This document shows positions 1 to 9,209 of a DNA stretch of 64,000 bases, piece by piece. The notes under the pieces were generated by a model, which was not told the DNA's origin, did no database searches, and saw only the letters and a program-made list of their open reading frames with translations. Position numbers and translations under genes: made by a program. The first letter of the stretch is position 1; every line of letters begins with the position of its first letter. This DNA is from Pseudobacter ginsenosidimutans (GTDB lineage: Bacteria > Bacteroidota > Bacteroidia > Chitinophagales > Chitinophagaceae): assembly GCF_007970185.1 (NCBI RefSeq), contig NZ_CP042431.1:7423342-7487341 (forward strand), read 5' to 3'.

Positions 1-530
1 TCGGTTTTAGCGATGGGCTCGGCGCTGGTCACCGGTTTATTGGTTGCCATTGCCACCAGCGGACTCTGGCCGGTTTTTACTTTGAGATATCCTACAATCA
101 GCTTCATGCCGGCACGGAGCTGATCATTCGTTACATTATTCCATTTTTCAAGATTAGCGATCGGCACTTTGTTATGACCAATGCTGATTCGATACATCCA
201 TTCTTTATCTGCCACCACGTGATGAACAGGCACCAATACTTCATCGGAGGCTTTGGCGCCATCAAGTGTATAGTTCATGTCTGTAAGCGGGATCTTCAGC
301 ACCTGGCCAATGGCCAGTGGTTTTTCCATACTGAGACCATTGAACGGCGCCATCTCTTTCGGGCTCTGGTTATAGATACGTCCCACACTGTACCAGTTCT
401 CTTTGGCTGCTACTGTATGCGTGAGATACAACTGAGGTGTAGCTCCATGCACTACCAGCGGGCTCTGAGCAGATACAAACTGAACCAAAAAAAGACCACA
501 GATCAAAAGAAATCGGCTGATGCTTGTCAT
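1..530 (-). CDS. LysM-repeat secreted protein (partial, runs off left edge)
   Basis: The frame opens with ATG at 530 and stays open to base 1, so only the N-terminal 176 codons are present. Residues 1-21 form a signal peptide ending VSAQ. Two LysM-like repeats follow, at about residues 35-81 (HTVAAKENWYSVGRIYN, ending GQVLKIPL) and 103-147 (HHVVADKEWMYRIS, ending GMKLIVGYL). LysM modules bind the glycan backbone of peptidoglycan, so the product is probably a periplasmic or cell-wall-associated protein. A TAnnTTTG promoter element lies 24 bases upstream of the start. The C-terminal domain is missing, so an enzymatic function cannot be stated. Confidence 0.8.
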   Translation of the reverse strand, partial: MTSISRFLLICGLFLVQFVSAQSPLVVHGATPQLYLTHTVAAKENWYSVGRIYNQSPKEMAPFNGLSMEKPLAIGQVLKIPLTDMNYTLDGAKASDEVLVPVHHVVADKEWMYRISIGHNKVPIANLEKWNNVTNDQLRAGMKLIVGYLKVKTGQSPLVAMATNKPVTSAEPIAKT

Positions 531-553
531 AGCTTGCTTGTTTCGTAACCGTG

Positions 554-561
554 CAAATGTA
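554..561 (-). promoter_or_regulatory. Bacteroidota -7 element upstream of the LysM gene
   Basis: On the minus strand these bases read TACATTTG, matching the TAnnTTTG -7 consensus of the Bacteroidota primary sigma factor. It sits 24 bases before the ATG at 530 and just past the end of the methyltransferase gene. No clear TTG -33 element is seen at the usual distance, so it is a moderate prediction. Confidence 0.45.
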
Positions 562-568
562 GAATATT

Positions 569-1977
569 TTAATTGCTTCCGCTTTTCAGGATCCGCCAGT
601 TGGAAGGATAATAATTGTTTACCCTGTTGGGCAGGACCTTCACCCAGCCCAATGGCAGATTTTCATATTTCACCAATGCCCATCCAGTGGGAGCGTCCGA
701 TAAAATAACTTGTTCCTTTCTCAAATATTGCAGGGCATCCTCCTTTTTTAACGATACCGCAACAGTTGAAGGATGCAGCAGTGTGCTCATCGCCAGCGAA
801 TGATCGGGCACCAGTTGCTGCCCGGCCAGTTTTCCAACGGTGATCCCGGCATGACGCACGTATAAATTGTCAGCAACCACCAGCAATTCCTGTTCCAATA
901 ATGCAGGGAATGCCAGCAATTGTTCCTGTTGTTTCCACAGCTGAATGCCCGCGTCCTGATTCAGCCAGGGCATTACGGCCGCCACTTCGCCTTTGGACGC
1001 TTTTTGTACTTTAGGCTTCTTCGGAGCACGGTAATGGAATTGCCCCCGTCTTTTTTCCGGAAAGCGGCAAGGAAAAATCCTTCGCCCTTCACCTGATCAG
1101 GAAAGAACCGGTAACCAGATCCTTTTCTTTCCGGCGATTGTACTTCCACAATATTCCAATCCGCCTGTAATTGCAAAGGCAGTGATTCCAGTTCAAAATT
1201 ATTCAGTAACCAGTCGATGATCTGTTCATCTTCTTCTTGTGAATAAGAACAGGTGGAATAAATAAGGGTGCCATCTTCAGCAAGCGATGGATAATAATCG
1301 GCCAGGATGCGCTGCTGCCGCTGGCTGCAGAGCTGCACAGCATGAGGGCTCCACTCAGCAATGGCTTCGGGCTCGCGCCGGAACAATCCGCTACCGCTGC
1401 AGGGCGCATCGATCACCAGCACGTCGAAGAAATTTTCGAGGGAACTGAAATCAGCGGGATCATTGTTGGTCACCATTACATTCGCCCCACCCCATTTCAC
1501 GAGATTCTCTTCCAGGATGGAAGCGCGTGATTTGATCACCTCATTGCTCACCAGCAAACTATCTGCAGAGATCAGTGATTGCAGGTGCGTGCTTTTGCCT
1601 CCAGGCGCAGCACAACCATCCAGCACACGCAATGACTGGTTCAGATCGAGCGTTTGCCGCATGGCCTGCTCCACAAACATACTGCTGGCCTCCTGCACAT
1701 AGTAGGCGCCCGCATGCAATAAAGGATCGAATGTAAAGAAAGGACGTTCCTGAAGATAGTAGCCATTGTCTGTCCAGGGGATCTTCCCACTCACGGGCAG
1801 GCTTATCCGATAAGTTTCCAGTCCACCGGCCAGCAAAGAAGCTTTGGCCGGATTGACGCGAACGGAGGTCACCTGTTCACCCGAGCGGTGAACGGCTTCA
1901 AATGCTTCCCGGTGATAGCCGGGCACTCCTTCCAGCGATTGCAGTAACGCAACCGGTAAATCCATATCACTCCCCAT
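569..1977 (-). pseudogene. rsmF: RsmF-like 16S rRNA (cytosine-C5) methyltransferase, broken by a one-base frameshift
   Basis: The N-terminal part (1977 to about 1045) carries the NOL1/NOP2/Sun core: SAM motif DGCAAPGGKS (residues 120-129), DAPCSGSG with Cys193, and STCSYSQEED with the likely catalytic Cys243. This frame stops at 973. The second frame (to 569) continues seamlessly with the C-terminal RsmF-type domain ending NWRILKSGSN. Adding one G to the G5 run at 1043-1047 (C5 on the plus strand) joins the frames as ...FRKKDGGQFHYRAPKKPK and restores about 469 residues. It is therefore either a consensus error or a recent inactivating indel. The ATG at 1977 overlaps the TAA of pntB by one base (TAATG), suggesting translational coupling. 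The family methylates C5 of cytosine in rRNA using SAM. Confidence 0.85.
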
Positions 1978-3509
1978 TATAAATTTTTGATCTCACCGAT
2001 CAGATCCTGCAACACTTTTTTGGCATCGCCAAACAACATGGAAGTTTTAGGTTGAAAGAAAAGATCATTTTCAATTCCTGCATAGCCAGGTTTCATACTC
2101 CGCTTGTTCACGATCACATTCTTGGCCAGCTCCACTTCGAGGATGGGCATACCATAGATCGGGGAAGATGGATCACTCTTGGCGGCAGGGTTCACCACAT
2201 CATTGGCGCCGAGGATCAGCACCACATCGGTTGTTGGGAACTCTTCATTCGCCTGTTCCATTTCTTCCAGCTTATCGTAACTCACATCAGCTTCTGCCAG
2301 CAACACGTTCATATGTCCGGGCATACGGCCGGCAACAGGATGGATTGCGTATTTTACTTCCACTCCTTTTGATTCGAGTAATTTCTCCAGTTCATGACAG
2401 GCATGCTGCGCCTGCGCTACCGCCAGTCCATAACCCGGAACGATCATCACTTTGTGCGCGTAGCTCATCAGCACTGCGGCATCACTAAGCGTGATCTCCT
2501 TGTAAGCGCCCTGAGGTTTAATGCCTCCACCACTCGCGGGTTTATTGCTATTACCGAATGAACCGATGAGCACGTTCTTGAGCGAACGGTTCATGGCCTT
2601 ACACATCAGGATGGTGAGCAGGGTGCCCGCAGCACCAACAAGGATACCGCCGGTAAGCATTACATTGTTATCATACAGGAAGCCACCGCAGGCTGCGGCC
2701 ACACCTGTGAATGAGTTGAGCAATGAGATCACTACGGGCATATCGGCTCCTCCGATCGGCATCACGAACATGATCCCATAGATCATCGCCAGACCAAAGG
2801 TTGCATAGAACAATACCAATGGCATTGATCCGAGATCTTTCGGCACCACATTATCCAGATTGGGATCAGGCCTGGGTTCCACCGTAGCCACCACCACAAT
2901 CAGATAAGCAGAAAGGGCCAGCACGGCCGTGAGCATAACAAGATTGAAAATATGTTGTCCTTTGAAAGAAAAATCTTTGATCTTACCATTCAGTTTACCC
3001 CAGGCGATCATACTTCCGGCAAATGAAACGGTACCGATCACCAGCCCTGCAAAAATGGTCAGCAGTGTTTCGATTGGAACAGGACGCGTCAACACTGCAT
3101 CCTGGATCACTTCACCTGCTTCGTAAGATTGCACGATCTTGTCCAGGTATCCCATTTTCGCAAAATGCCCGAACTCTATCATGGAGATAAGCGCGGCGCA
3201 GGCGCCTCCCATTCCATTGAAGAGGCTCACCATTTCCGGCATGGCAGTCATCTTCACTTTTTTGGCGGCAAGCGTTCCCACGATACCTCCAATGAGGAGG
3301 CCACCAAAGATCCATCCGTAGTTATGTAGTTTGTTGCCTTCGTCGTCACGATATAAAAAGATAGTTCCCACAATGGCCAGCCCCATACCGAAAGCCGCCA
3401 CCAGGTTGCCTTTTCGCGCAGATGCGGGATGGCTCAGCATTTTGAGGCCGATGATGAAAGTAACGGAAGCTATCAGGTAAATAAGCGTGAGTATGTTTAT
3501 TTCCAACAT
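1977..3509 (-). CDS. pntB: NAD(P) transhydrogenase subunit beta (PntB)
   Basis: At 510 residues it has the layout of PntB: an N-terminal membrane domain of about eight hydrophobic segments, then the soluble NADP(H)-binding domain III (about residues 330-510). That domain contains IVPGYGLAVAQAQ, HPVAGRMPGHMNVLLAEA, LILGANDVVNPAA and KRSMKPGYAGIEN. PntB couples inward proton movement across the inner membrane to hydride transfer from NADH to NADP+, supplying NADPH. It is the last of three genes read pntAA-pntAB-pntB, with 27 bases separating it from pntAB. The rRNA methyltransferase start overlaps its stop codon. Confidence 0.97.
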   Translation of the reverse strand: MLEINILTLIYLIASVTFIIGLKMLSHPASARKGNLVAAFGMGLAIVGTIFLYRDDEGNKLHNYGWIFGGLLIGGIVGTLAAKKVKMTAMPEMVSLFNGMGGACAALISMIEFGHFAKMGYLDKIVQSYEAGEVIQDAVLTRPVPIETLLTIFAGLVIGTVSFAGSMIAWGKLNGKIKDFSFKGQHIFNLVMLTAVLALSAYLIVVVATVEPRPDPNLDNVVPKDLGSMPLVLFYATFGLAMIYGIMFVMPIGGADMPVVISLLNSFTGVAAACGGFLYDNNVMLTGGILVGAAGTLLTILMCKAMNRSLKNVLIGSFGNSNKPASGGGIKPQGAYKEITLSDAAVLMSYAHKVMIVPGYGLAVAQAQHACHELEKLLESKGVEVKYAIHPVAGRMPGHMNVLLAEADVSYDKLEEMEQANEEFPTTDVVLILGANDVVNPAAKSDPSSPIYGMPILEVELAKNVIVNKRSMKPGYAGIENDLFFQPKTSMLFGDAKKVLQDLIGEIKNL

Positions 3510-3536
3510 GTGTAGTCCGGTTCAGTTGTTTACAAT

Positions 3537-3854
3537 CTACTTCTGAGCTTTTTTATTCTTGAACATTTCCAGCATCCTGTCTGTGACCACAAAACCTCCC
3601 ACCACATTGAGTGTTCCCAGTACCACAGCGAGGAAGCCGAGTATCAGGGCCACGTAATTGTCGGACTCCGCCTTGCCCATCACAATGATGGCGCCGATGA
3701 TCACCACACCGTGAATGGCATTGGCGCCACTCATGAGCGGAGTATGCAGCACGCTGGGCACACGGCCGATCACTTCGATTCCCACAAACACCATCAGGAT
3801 CACGATGTAGATCATCTGCTGATTGATGGCTATCCAGTTGAAGACTGATTCCAT
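3537..3854 (-). CDS. pntAB: NAD(P) transhydrogenase subunit alpha part 2 (PntAB)
   Basis: This 105-residue protein consists almost entirely of three hydrophobic segments, with the family signature VLHTPLMSGANAIHGVV near residue 35. It supplies the membrane helices that in E. coli are fused to the C-terminus of PntA. The enzyme here is therefore the three-subunit form common in Bacteroidota. It lies 15 bases downstream of pntAA and 27 bases upstream of pntB on the same strand, which fits one transcript. Confidence 0.95.
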   Translation of the reverse strand: MESVFNWIAINQQMIYIVILMVFVGIEVIGRVPSVLHTPLMSGANAIHGVVIIGAIIVMGKAESDNYVALILGFLAVVLGTLNVVGGFVVTDRMLEMFKNKKAQK

Positions 3855-3869
3855 ATCTGAATACGTTTA

Positions 3870-4976
3870 TTAGTTTGAAACTTTTACCCTTTCATGCACA
3901 ACCTGTCCATCATGAGTGATGCAGGCGCCTTTCACCAGTTCATCTTCCCAGTTCAGATTGATAGCGCCTTCTTTACTGATGATCAGTTGTAAGAAATTAA
4001 GAATATTCTTTCCGTACAATTTGCTGGCATCGGAAGGCATGCCTGCCTGCAGGTTACTGTCGCCGATGATGCGTACGCCTTTGTACTGAACGGTTTCATT
4101 ATTTTTTGTAACAGGGGTATTGCCTCCGGTAGCTGCGGCCAGATCGATAATAACAGATCCGTTGCGCATACTGGAGAGCATGGCTTCAGAGATCAGGATG
4201 GGCGCTTTTTTGCCGGGGATCTGCGCTGTGGTAACAACGATATCAGCTTTGGCAATGCTCTGCGCAATCCGATCTTCCTGTTTCTTTTTATATTCTTCTG
4301 TCTGTTCAACTGCATAACCACCTGCCTTGCTGGCATCGGCGGCTCCTTCCACTTCAATGAATTTGGCGCCAAGGCTCATCACTTCTTCCTTCACTGCAGG
4401 ACGTGTATCGAACACTTCCACTACTGCACCGAGGCGGCGGGCTGTTGCAACGGCCTGCAATCCTGCAACGCCTGCTCCCAGGATCAGGATCTTTGCGGGA
4501 GCGATGCTTCCTGCCGCAGTCATGAACATGGGAAAATAACGGCCATAGCTATTCGCAGCCAGCAACACGGCTTTGTAGCCGGCGATATTGGCCTGCGAGC
4601 TCAGCACATCCATGCTTTGCGCACGGGTGGTACGGGGCAGCATATCCAAACTGAACGTAGTGAGGCCTGCCTGTGCCCATTGCTGCATCACAGCAGGAGC
4701 AAAGAGCGGCTGGTACACACCGATAATGATTTTTGAAGAGATAGATTCCTGGAGGGGATGGATGGCCAGGAGGATATCCGACTGTTGGATCACCTCCCCG
4801 CGGGATTTTACCTGTGCTCCCGCATTTGTATAATCTTCATCCTGGCTATATGCTTTTTCTCCGGCGCCCTGCTCTGTGAGTACCGTTATCCCTTTTTTAG
4901 TGAGGGTTGCCACGGCTTCGGGCAACAGGGATACACGGGTTTCGGAGGCCGGTTCTTTTAAAATTCCGATCGTCAT
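3870..4976 (-). CDS. pntAA: NAD(P) transhydrogenase subunit alpha part 1 (PntAA)
   Basis: The 368-residue soluble subunit forms domain I, which binds NAD(H). The N-terminal half is the alanine dehydrogenase/PNT N-domain (starts MTIGILKEPASETRVSLLP). The Rossmann motif ILGAGVAGLQAVATARRLGA is near residue 165, followed by VEVFDTRPAVKEEV. Motif VVTTAQIPGKKAPILI and the NTPVTKNNE stretch are also typical. It lacks the membrane helices, which lie in the next gene (PntAB). As the first gene of the operon its promoter should lie in the gap 4977-5014 or upstream, but no consensus element was seen there. Confidence 0.96.
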   Translation of the reverse strand: MTIGILKEPASETRVSLLPEAVATLTKKGITVLTEQGAGEKAYSQDEDYTNAGAQVKSRGEVIQQSDILLAIHPLQESISSKIIIGVYQPLFAPAVMQQWAQAGLTTFSLDMLPRTTRAQSMDVLSSQANIAGYKAVLLAANSYGRYFPMFMTAAGSIAPAKILILGAGVAGLQAVATARRLGAVVEVFDTRPAVKEEVMSLGAKFIEVEGAADASKAGGYAVEQTEEYKKKQEDRIAQSIAKADIVVTTAQIPGKKAPILISEAMLSSMRNGSVIIDLAAATGGNTPVTKNNETVQYKGVRIIGDSNLQAGMPSDASKLYGKNILNFLQLIISKEGAINLNWEDELVKGACITHDGQVVHERVKVSN

Positions 4977-5014
4977 ATTCCTCAGTTATGGGTTCAAGAT
5001 AGTGAAAAATCCGC

Positions 5015-5812
5015 CTAAAATCGAATGGTAAAATGTTGCTTCACTTTGAATTCCTCGCGGAAGAAAACGATGCCAACAAAAAAGAGGTCGATGCTCATAC
5101 GCACCTGGGGATGGGCCTTGATTGCCTCCCAGGCGGCCTCCATTTCTGCGCTCCAGTGAATATCATCCAGCACGATCATGGAAAAATTATGTGTTTGCGG
5201 CAGTATCTGGTTGAAATAACGCAGTGTAGGCTCCTTGCGGTGGTTACCATCGATGAAGGCCATGTCTACAACAGGCATACTGGCGAGCATTTCAGAAAGG
5301 GTATCGTCGAAATTACCTTCCACCAGTTCCACAAAGGGCAGGTTCATGTCGTGGAAATTGAGCGTGGCTTCTGCAGCGATGGCATTGCTCCCCTCTCCTG
5401 TTATCACGTATGCATGCGGGTTGGCCATTGCCATATAGCAGGTAGAGATGCCGAGGGAAGTGCCCAGTTCCAGGATGGTTTCGGGTTGATAGTAATTCAC
5501 CAAACGGAACAGGAGTTGCGCATATTTGGGAGGCTTGGCCGCATGTTTGGCAATGGAGCTGATGCTTCGGCTCTGTGTTTTGGAAACCGTGGAGCCGGCG
5601 CCCAGGTCTTCCACTTCTATCACGGCCTGTTCAGCCAGTAGTTCCTGCCGGAGTGCTTCCACTTTATCGTAGGCGGGGTAATGCTTGTTGTCGTTCAGTA
5701 CATGGGCGATGAATTCATATACGAAAGGGGAATGAACACCATGGCCCTTTCCATTCATGGCAGTGAGGTAGTAACGGATAAATTTTTGTGCTAGTTGCCA
5801 GCGCGAATACAT
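5015..5812 (-). CDS. class I SAM-dependent methyltransferase
   Basis: The 265-residue protein has a Rossmann-type SAM-binding core in its second half: ILELGTSLGISTCYMA (motif I, about residues 116-131), then VVDMAFIDGNHRKEPT and MIVLDDIHWSAEMEAAW. The acidic DDIHW pattern resembles metal-assisted O-methyltransferases (Methyltransf_24 group). The N-terminal 80 residues are specific to Bacteroidota relatives as far as recalled. The substrate is unknown. It lies between folA and the transhydrogenase operon on the same strand; co-transcription is possible but not shown. Confidence 0.8.
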   Translation of the reverse strand: MYSRWQLAQKFIRYYLTAMNGKGHGVHSPFVYEFIAHVLNDNKHYPAYDKVEALRQELLAEQAVIEVEDLGAGSTVSKTQSRSISSIAKHAAKPPKYAQLLFRLVNYYQPETILELGTSLGISTCYMAMANPHAYVITGEGSNAIAAEATLNFHDMNLPFVELVEGNFDDTLSEMLASMPVVDMAFIDGNHRKEPTLRYFNQILPQTHNFSMIVLDDIHWSAEMEAAWEAIKAHPQVRMSIDLFFVGIVFFREEFKVKQHFTIRF

Positions 5813-5912
5813 GCAAATCTTACTAAGAATTGATTCAATATGGTATCAGTGGATTTCTCAATAACCGGGTGGGCTGGGTTACTATCACAGGTGACCGATG
5901 CTGGTAACAGCA

Positions 5913-6404
5913 TTATTTCCTGCGCCAAATTTGAAAACTGTAGGCGTAAATATGTTTCTCATCGGGTTCAAAATCCTGGTGCCATTCCATTTCCCATTCT
6001 GCCGGGCTCAGTTCAGGGAAAAAAGCATCTCCTTCTATAACGGTATGAACGCGTGTCAGCACGATCTTTTGTGCCATTGGCAGGGCCAGTTTGAAGATCT
6101 CTCCCCCACCTATCACAAAAGACTCCCTGGCATCGGTATCCGCCGCAACTTTCAGGGCCTCTTCCAGGCTGGGCGTTACGATCACGCCCCCGGCTTTCCA
6201 GTCTGCCTGGCGGGTGATCACGATATTGGTCCTTCCCGCTAATGGCTTTCCCAGACTCTCGTACGTCTTTCTGCCCATGATCACCGGAAATCCCCAGGTG
6301 GTGTTCTTGAAGAATTTCATATCGTTGGGCAGGCTCCAGAGTAACTGGTTGTCTTTTCCAATTACATTGTTTTCAGAAGCAGCCACGGCAAATGAGATGA
6401 TCAT
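5913..6404 (-). CDS. folA: dihydrofolate reductase
   Basis: At 163 residues it has the standard length for bacterial DHFR. It shows all family motifs: AVAASENNVIGKDNQLLWSLPNDMKFF, with the catalytic acidic residue Asp28 in LPNDM; GRKTYESLGKPLAGRTNIVIT, binding NADPH; and SFVIGGGEIF. It reduces dihydrofolate to tetrahydrofolate with NADPH. The neighbouring thyA, 65 bases upstream on the same strand, produces the dihydrofolate it recycles, a common pairing. Confidence 0.97.
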   Translation of the reverse strand: MIISFAVAASENNVIGKDNQLLWSLPNDMKFFKNTTWGFPVIMGRKTYESLGKPLAGRTNIVITRQADWKAGGVIVTPSLEEALKVAADTDARESFVIGGGEIFKLALPMAQKIVLTRVHTVIEGDAFFPELSPAEWEMEWHQDFEPDEKHIYAYSFQIWRRK

Positions 6405-6469
6405 ATATCCTTTCTGGTGAGTGATGAGCTGAATATAAGGCCAGCGAAACTACAATATTAATTTGGAAA

Positions 6470-7282
6470 TTATATCGCAACAGGAGCCTTGATGCCCGGA
6501 TGGCTCTGATAGTTCTCCAGACTGAAGTCTTCGAAGCTGAAACTGAAGAGATCCTTCACTTCTGGGTTCAGTTTCATCTGCGGCAGCGGGAATGGGGTCC
6601 TGGTCAGTTGCAATGCAGCCTGTTCACGGTGATTATTGTACAGGTGTACATCGCCGAAAGTATGCACAAAAGTGCCGGGCTCCATATCGCAGACCTGTGC
6701 AATCATCATGGTGAGTAATGCATAGGACGCTGTGTTGAAAGGCACGCCCAGGAAAACATCGGCAGAGCGCTGGTACAACTGGCAGCTCAGTTTAGGTTTG
6801 CCGCCATTCACTGCAGGCTCCACGTAAAACTGGAAAAGAGCATGACAGGGCATGAGCGCCATCTCAGGCAGTTCTGCCACATTCCAGGCGCTGACAATGA
6901 TACGGCGACTATCAGGATTTGTTTTCAACTGTTTCAGAACGTCTTTGATCTGATCGAAGGTTTTGCCGTCAGCGCCGGCCCAGCTTCTCCATTGTTTGCC
7001 GTATACCGGACCGAGATCACCATTTTCATTGGCCCACTCGTCCCAGATACTCACGCCATGATCCTTGAGATATTTGATATTGGTATCCCCCTGGAGGAAC
7101 CAAAGTAATTCGTAGATGATACTCTTGAGGTGCAATTTCTTGGTGGTCACCATGGGGAAGCCTTCACTGAGATCGAAACGCATCTGGTAACCAAAATAAC
7201 TGGTAGTGCCGGTTCCCGTCCGGTCTGTTTTGGACACGCCTTTGTCCATGATCAGGCGCAGTAAGTCCAGGTATTGTTGCAT
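6470..7282 (-). CDS. thyA: thymidylate synthase
   Basis: The 270-residue protein matches ThyA throughout: [11 protein letters not shown] for phosphate binding, [24 protein letters not shown], the catalytic nucleophile Cys146 in [23 protein letters not shown] and DVHLYNNH. It methylates dUMP to dTMP using methylene-tetrahydrofolate and releases dihydrofolate, which FolA downstream then reduces. The start at 7282 gives the canonical N-terminus [15 protein letters not shown]. It is divergent from the sigma-factor gene at 7381. Confidence 0.98.
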   Translation of the reverse strand: MQQYLDLLRLIMDKGVSKTDRTGTGTTSYFGYQMRFDLSEGFPMVTTKKLHLKSIIYELLWFLQGDTNIKYLKDHGVSIWDEWANENGDLGPVYGKQWRSWAGADGKTFDQIKDVLKQLKTNPDSRRIIVSAWNVAELPEMALMPCHALFQFYVEPAVNGGKPKLSCQLYQRSADVFLGVPFNTASYALLTMMIAQVCDMEPGTFVHTFGDVHLYNNHREQAALQLTRTPFPLPQMKLNPEVKDLFSFSFEDFSLENYQSHPGIKAPVAI

Positions 7283-7380
7283 AGGCGCAAGTTAATAAAA
7301 AATGGATTCCGTGAAATTTTTTACCTTTTGGGTGATCTTTGCCTGGTTTCTGGCACCAGTATATAAAACCCTGTGTTCAT

Positions 7381-7908
7381 ATGGCAACAATTTCAGAACA
7401 GGAAATGTTGAGGATCTACCGGGAAACCTTTCCCGCCGTGGCTTTGATGGTGCGCAACCTGGGTGGAAACCTGGAGTCTGCGAAGGACCTCTTTCATGAT
7501 GCCCTCGTTATTTACTGCGAAAAGCAAAGCGCCGGCAGCCTGGAAATTAACGTTTCCGAAAGATCTTATCTCAAAGGCATTGTCCGCAACCTCTGGAACC
7601 GGCAATTCAGGAACCGCCTTTTCACCACTTCCCTCGATGAATCGGATGAGGAAGAAATGTATTACGAAGAGAACCGTCAGAGCGAATCCCTGCTTTCCAC
7701 TTCCCTGCTCCGGTTCCTTCAGACAGCCGGGAAAAAATGCATGCAATTGCTGCAGGCCTATTATTACGATCAGCAAAACATGCAGGAGATATCTGAACAG
7801 TTCCATTTTTCTTCCGCCCGTTCCGCTACCGTGCAGAAATTTAAATGTCTCGAAAAATTAAGGGAACAATTAAAAACATCGGCCCTGTATGAGGAAAGCT
7901 TTGCATGA
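7381..7908 (+). CDS. RNA polymerase sigma-70-like (ECF-type) factor
   Basis: The preferred start is the ATG at 7381, giving 175 residues; an upstream in-frame ATG at 7339 would add 14 unlikely residues. Residues 8-75 resemble sigma region 2 (RIYRETFPAVALMVRNLGGNLESAKDLFHDALVIYCEK). Residues 110-165 resemble region 4 (CMQLLQAYYYDQQNMQEISEQFHFSSARSATVQKFKCLEKLRE), a helix-turn-helix that would read the -35 element. The protein is divergent from FecI. It sits in a tight cluster with the small acidic protein and ClpP-like protease that follow, almost without gaps. Its target promoters are unknown. Confidence 0.8.
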   Translation: MATISEQEMLRIYRETFPAVALMVRNLGGNLESAKDLFHDALVIYCEKQSAGSLEINVSERSYLKGIVRNLWNRQFRNRLFTTSLDESDEEEMYYEENRQSESLLSTSLLRFLQTAGKKCMQLLQAYYYDQQNMQEISEQFHFSSARSATVQKFKCLEKLREQLKTSALYEESFA

Positions 7909-7909
7909 T

Positions 7910-8146
7910 ATGGAACAGGCCGAACGCTTCCTCCATCACCAAATGGATGAGGAAGAGAAGAAAGCATTTGCCGTGCGCCTGCTTACGGAACCTGATCTGC
8001 ACGAACAGGTAACGCTGCAGCAATACAGTTATCGCCTGATCCGATACCAGGCGCGACAGGAAAAAAAGAAACAACTGGAAAAAATCCACCACACACTCAT
8101 GCAGGACCCGCAATTCAAACAGATCCTGCACCAAATCTTCCCGTAA
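7910..8146 (+). CDS. small anti-sigma-like protein
   Basis: This 78-residue soluble protein begins [20 protein letters not shown]. It matches the pattern seen at the N-terminus of many Bacteroidota anti-sigma factors: a short helix, then L/M-x-EEE-K-x-AF, then L-x-x-EPDLHE. Here the usual transmembrane and C-terminal domains are absent. The start could also be the ATG at 7889, overlapping the sigma gene by 20 bases; 7910 leaves a one-base gap after the sigma stop. Its stop is one base before the protease start. The assignment rests on position and the short pattern, so the anti-sigma role is inference. Confidence 0.6.
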   Translation: MEQAERFLHHQMDEEEKKAFAVRLLTEPDLHEQVTLQQYSYRLIRYQARQEKKKQLEKIHHTLMQDPQFKQILHQIFP

Positions 8147-8147
8147 C

Positions 8148-8789
8148 ATGCCAATCATACCAACGGTCATAGACACCACCACGCGTGGCGCCTATGATAT
8201 CTACAGCCTATTGCTGAAGGAAAGGATCATTTTTCTCGGCACTGCCATCGACGACAATGTGGCCAATCTCATTGTGGCCCAACTGCTGTACCTCGACAGT
8301 GAGAACCATCAACCCATCAGTTTGTACATCCACTCCCCCGGCGGCGTGATCTATGCCGGCTTTGCCATCTATGATACCATGAAGATTCTGAAGTCGCCCG
8401 TGAGCACCATTGCAGTGGGATTCAGCGGAAGCATGGGCACAGTTCTCCTCACTGCCGGATCGAAAGGCCAACGCTATGCCCTCCCTCACGCTACCGTGCA
8501 CATGCATCCTGCCGGTGGCGGAGCACAGGGTTACACAGAAGATGTGCGCATCGCTTACCAGGAACAGGAAAGGTTACAGGACCAACTGTTTTATGTAATC
8601 GCTAAAAACACCGGTCATTCCTATGAAGAAATTGAATCGATGTACAGAAGGGACAAATTCATGAATGCTGAAGAAGCAAAAGAATATGGATTGATAGATG
8701 AGATACTGGGTGATGCGGAAGACCTTGCAGCCATCCGCAACCTGCAGAAATCCTTTTCTCCTGTCGGGTTCAGGAAACACGGAAAATGA
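8148..8789 (+). CDS. clpP: ClpP-like serine protease
   Basis: The 213-residue protein has the ClpP fold signatures and full catalytic triad: Ser95 in [14 protein letters not shown], His120 in [11 protein letters not shown], and Asp169 in [12 protein letters not shown]. The N-terminal stretch [20 protein letters not shown] is also canonical. The residue after Ser-Met-Gly and the HMHPAGG loop differ from E. coli ClpP (IHQPLGG). No ClpX or ClpA gene is adjacent, so this could be a paralogue of a housekeeping ClpP. It would form the proteolytic barrel fed by an AAA+ unfoldase. The link to the sigma factor two genes upstream is positional. Confidence 0.92.
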   Translation: MPIIPTVIDTTTRGAYDIYSLLLKERIIFLGTAIDDNVANLIVAQLLYLDSENHQPISLYIHSPGGVIYAGFAIYDTMKILKSPVSTIAVGFSGSMGTVLLTAGSKGQRYALPHATVHMHPAGGGAQGYTEDVRIAYQEQERLQDQLFYVIAKNTGHSYEEIESMYRRDKFMNAEEAKEYGLIDEILGDAEDLAAIRNLQKSFSPVGFRKHGK

Positions 8790-8820
8790 TTGCAGGAAAT
8801 CATACTACGCTTTATCGCTG

Positions 8821-9209
8821 TTAATAACGGCTAGCAGTATACGATTCTCCGCAACCTTCGATATAACCTGTCCTCGATATTTTCAATCCATCACCGGTAA
8901 TGTCAAAAGTGATGGATTCAGATGGCGCTGAACTGGTAACAGGTCTCAGCAACCTGATCTTTTTATTGCCAGAAACCTCATATTTAATAAAACCCAGATA
9001 AGTTGTGATATTCGACCTGAAACTTCCATCAGATCTAAAATCCACATAAAAACTATCCGCAGGGGCTGGTTCTGTTATATCCGGCCCCCGCCGGGATTGA
9101 TCCATGTCTCCACCAGCCTCCATCTGCCATTGAGTGGCTGATTGTTCGATTTGCTACAGGCAAAAGCAATAAGCAATAACAGGCCAACTGCCAGGAAGGG
9201 TTTTCGCAT
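8821..9209 (-). pseudogene. small lipoprotein, broken by a one-base frameshift
   Basis: The start at 9209 gives a lipoprotein signal MRKPFLAVGLLLLIAFAC with the lipid-attachment Cys18, then GRWRLVETWINPGGG. That frame ends at 9075. The remaining protein continues in another frame (PDITEPAPADSFYVDFRSDG, ending YTASRY) to 8821. Adding one G to the G5 run at 9085-9089 (C5 on the plus strand) joins them into a 129-residue lipocalin-like lipoprotein. Similar short lipoproteins beginning with a G-x-W-x-L motif are common in Bacteroidota, and the function is unknown. An 18-base palindrome lies immediately upstream of its start. Confidence 0.75.

Noticed and set aside
174-548. Plus-strand 124-residue frame over the LysM gene
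   Set aside because: The minus strand codes for a clear secreted LysM protein; this is its shadow.
5033-5641. Plus-strand 202-residue frame opposite the SAM methyltransferase
   Set aside because: His- and Cys-rich composition typical of antisense shadow; the minus strand has a canonical SAM-binding motif.
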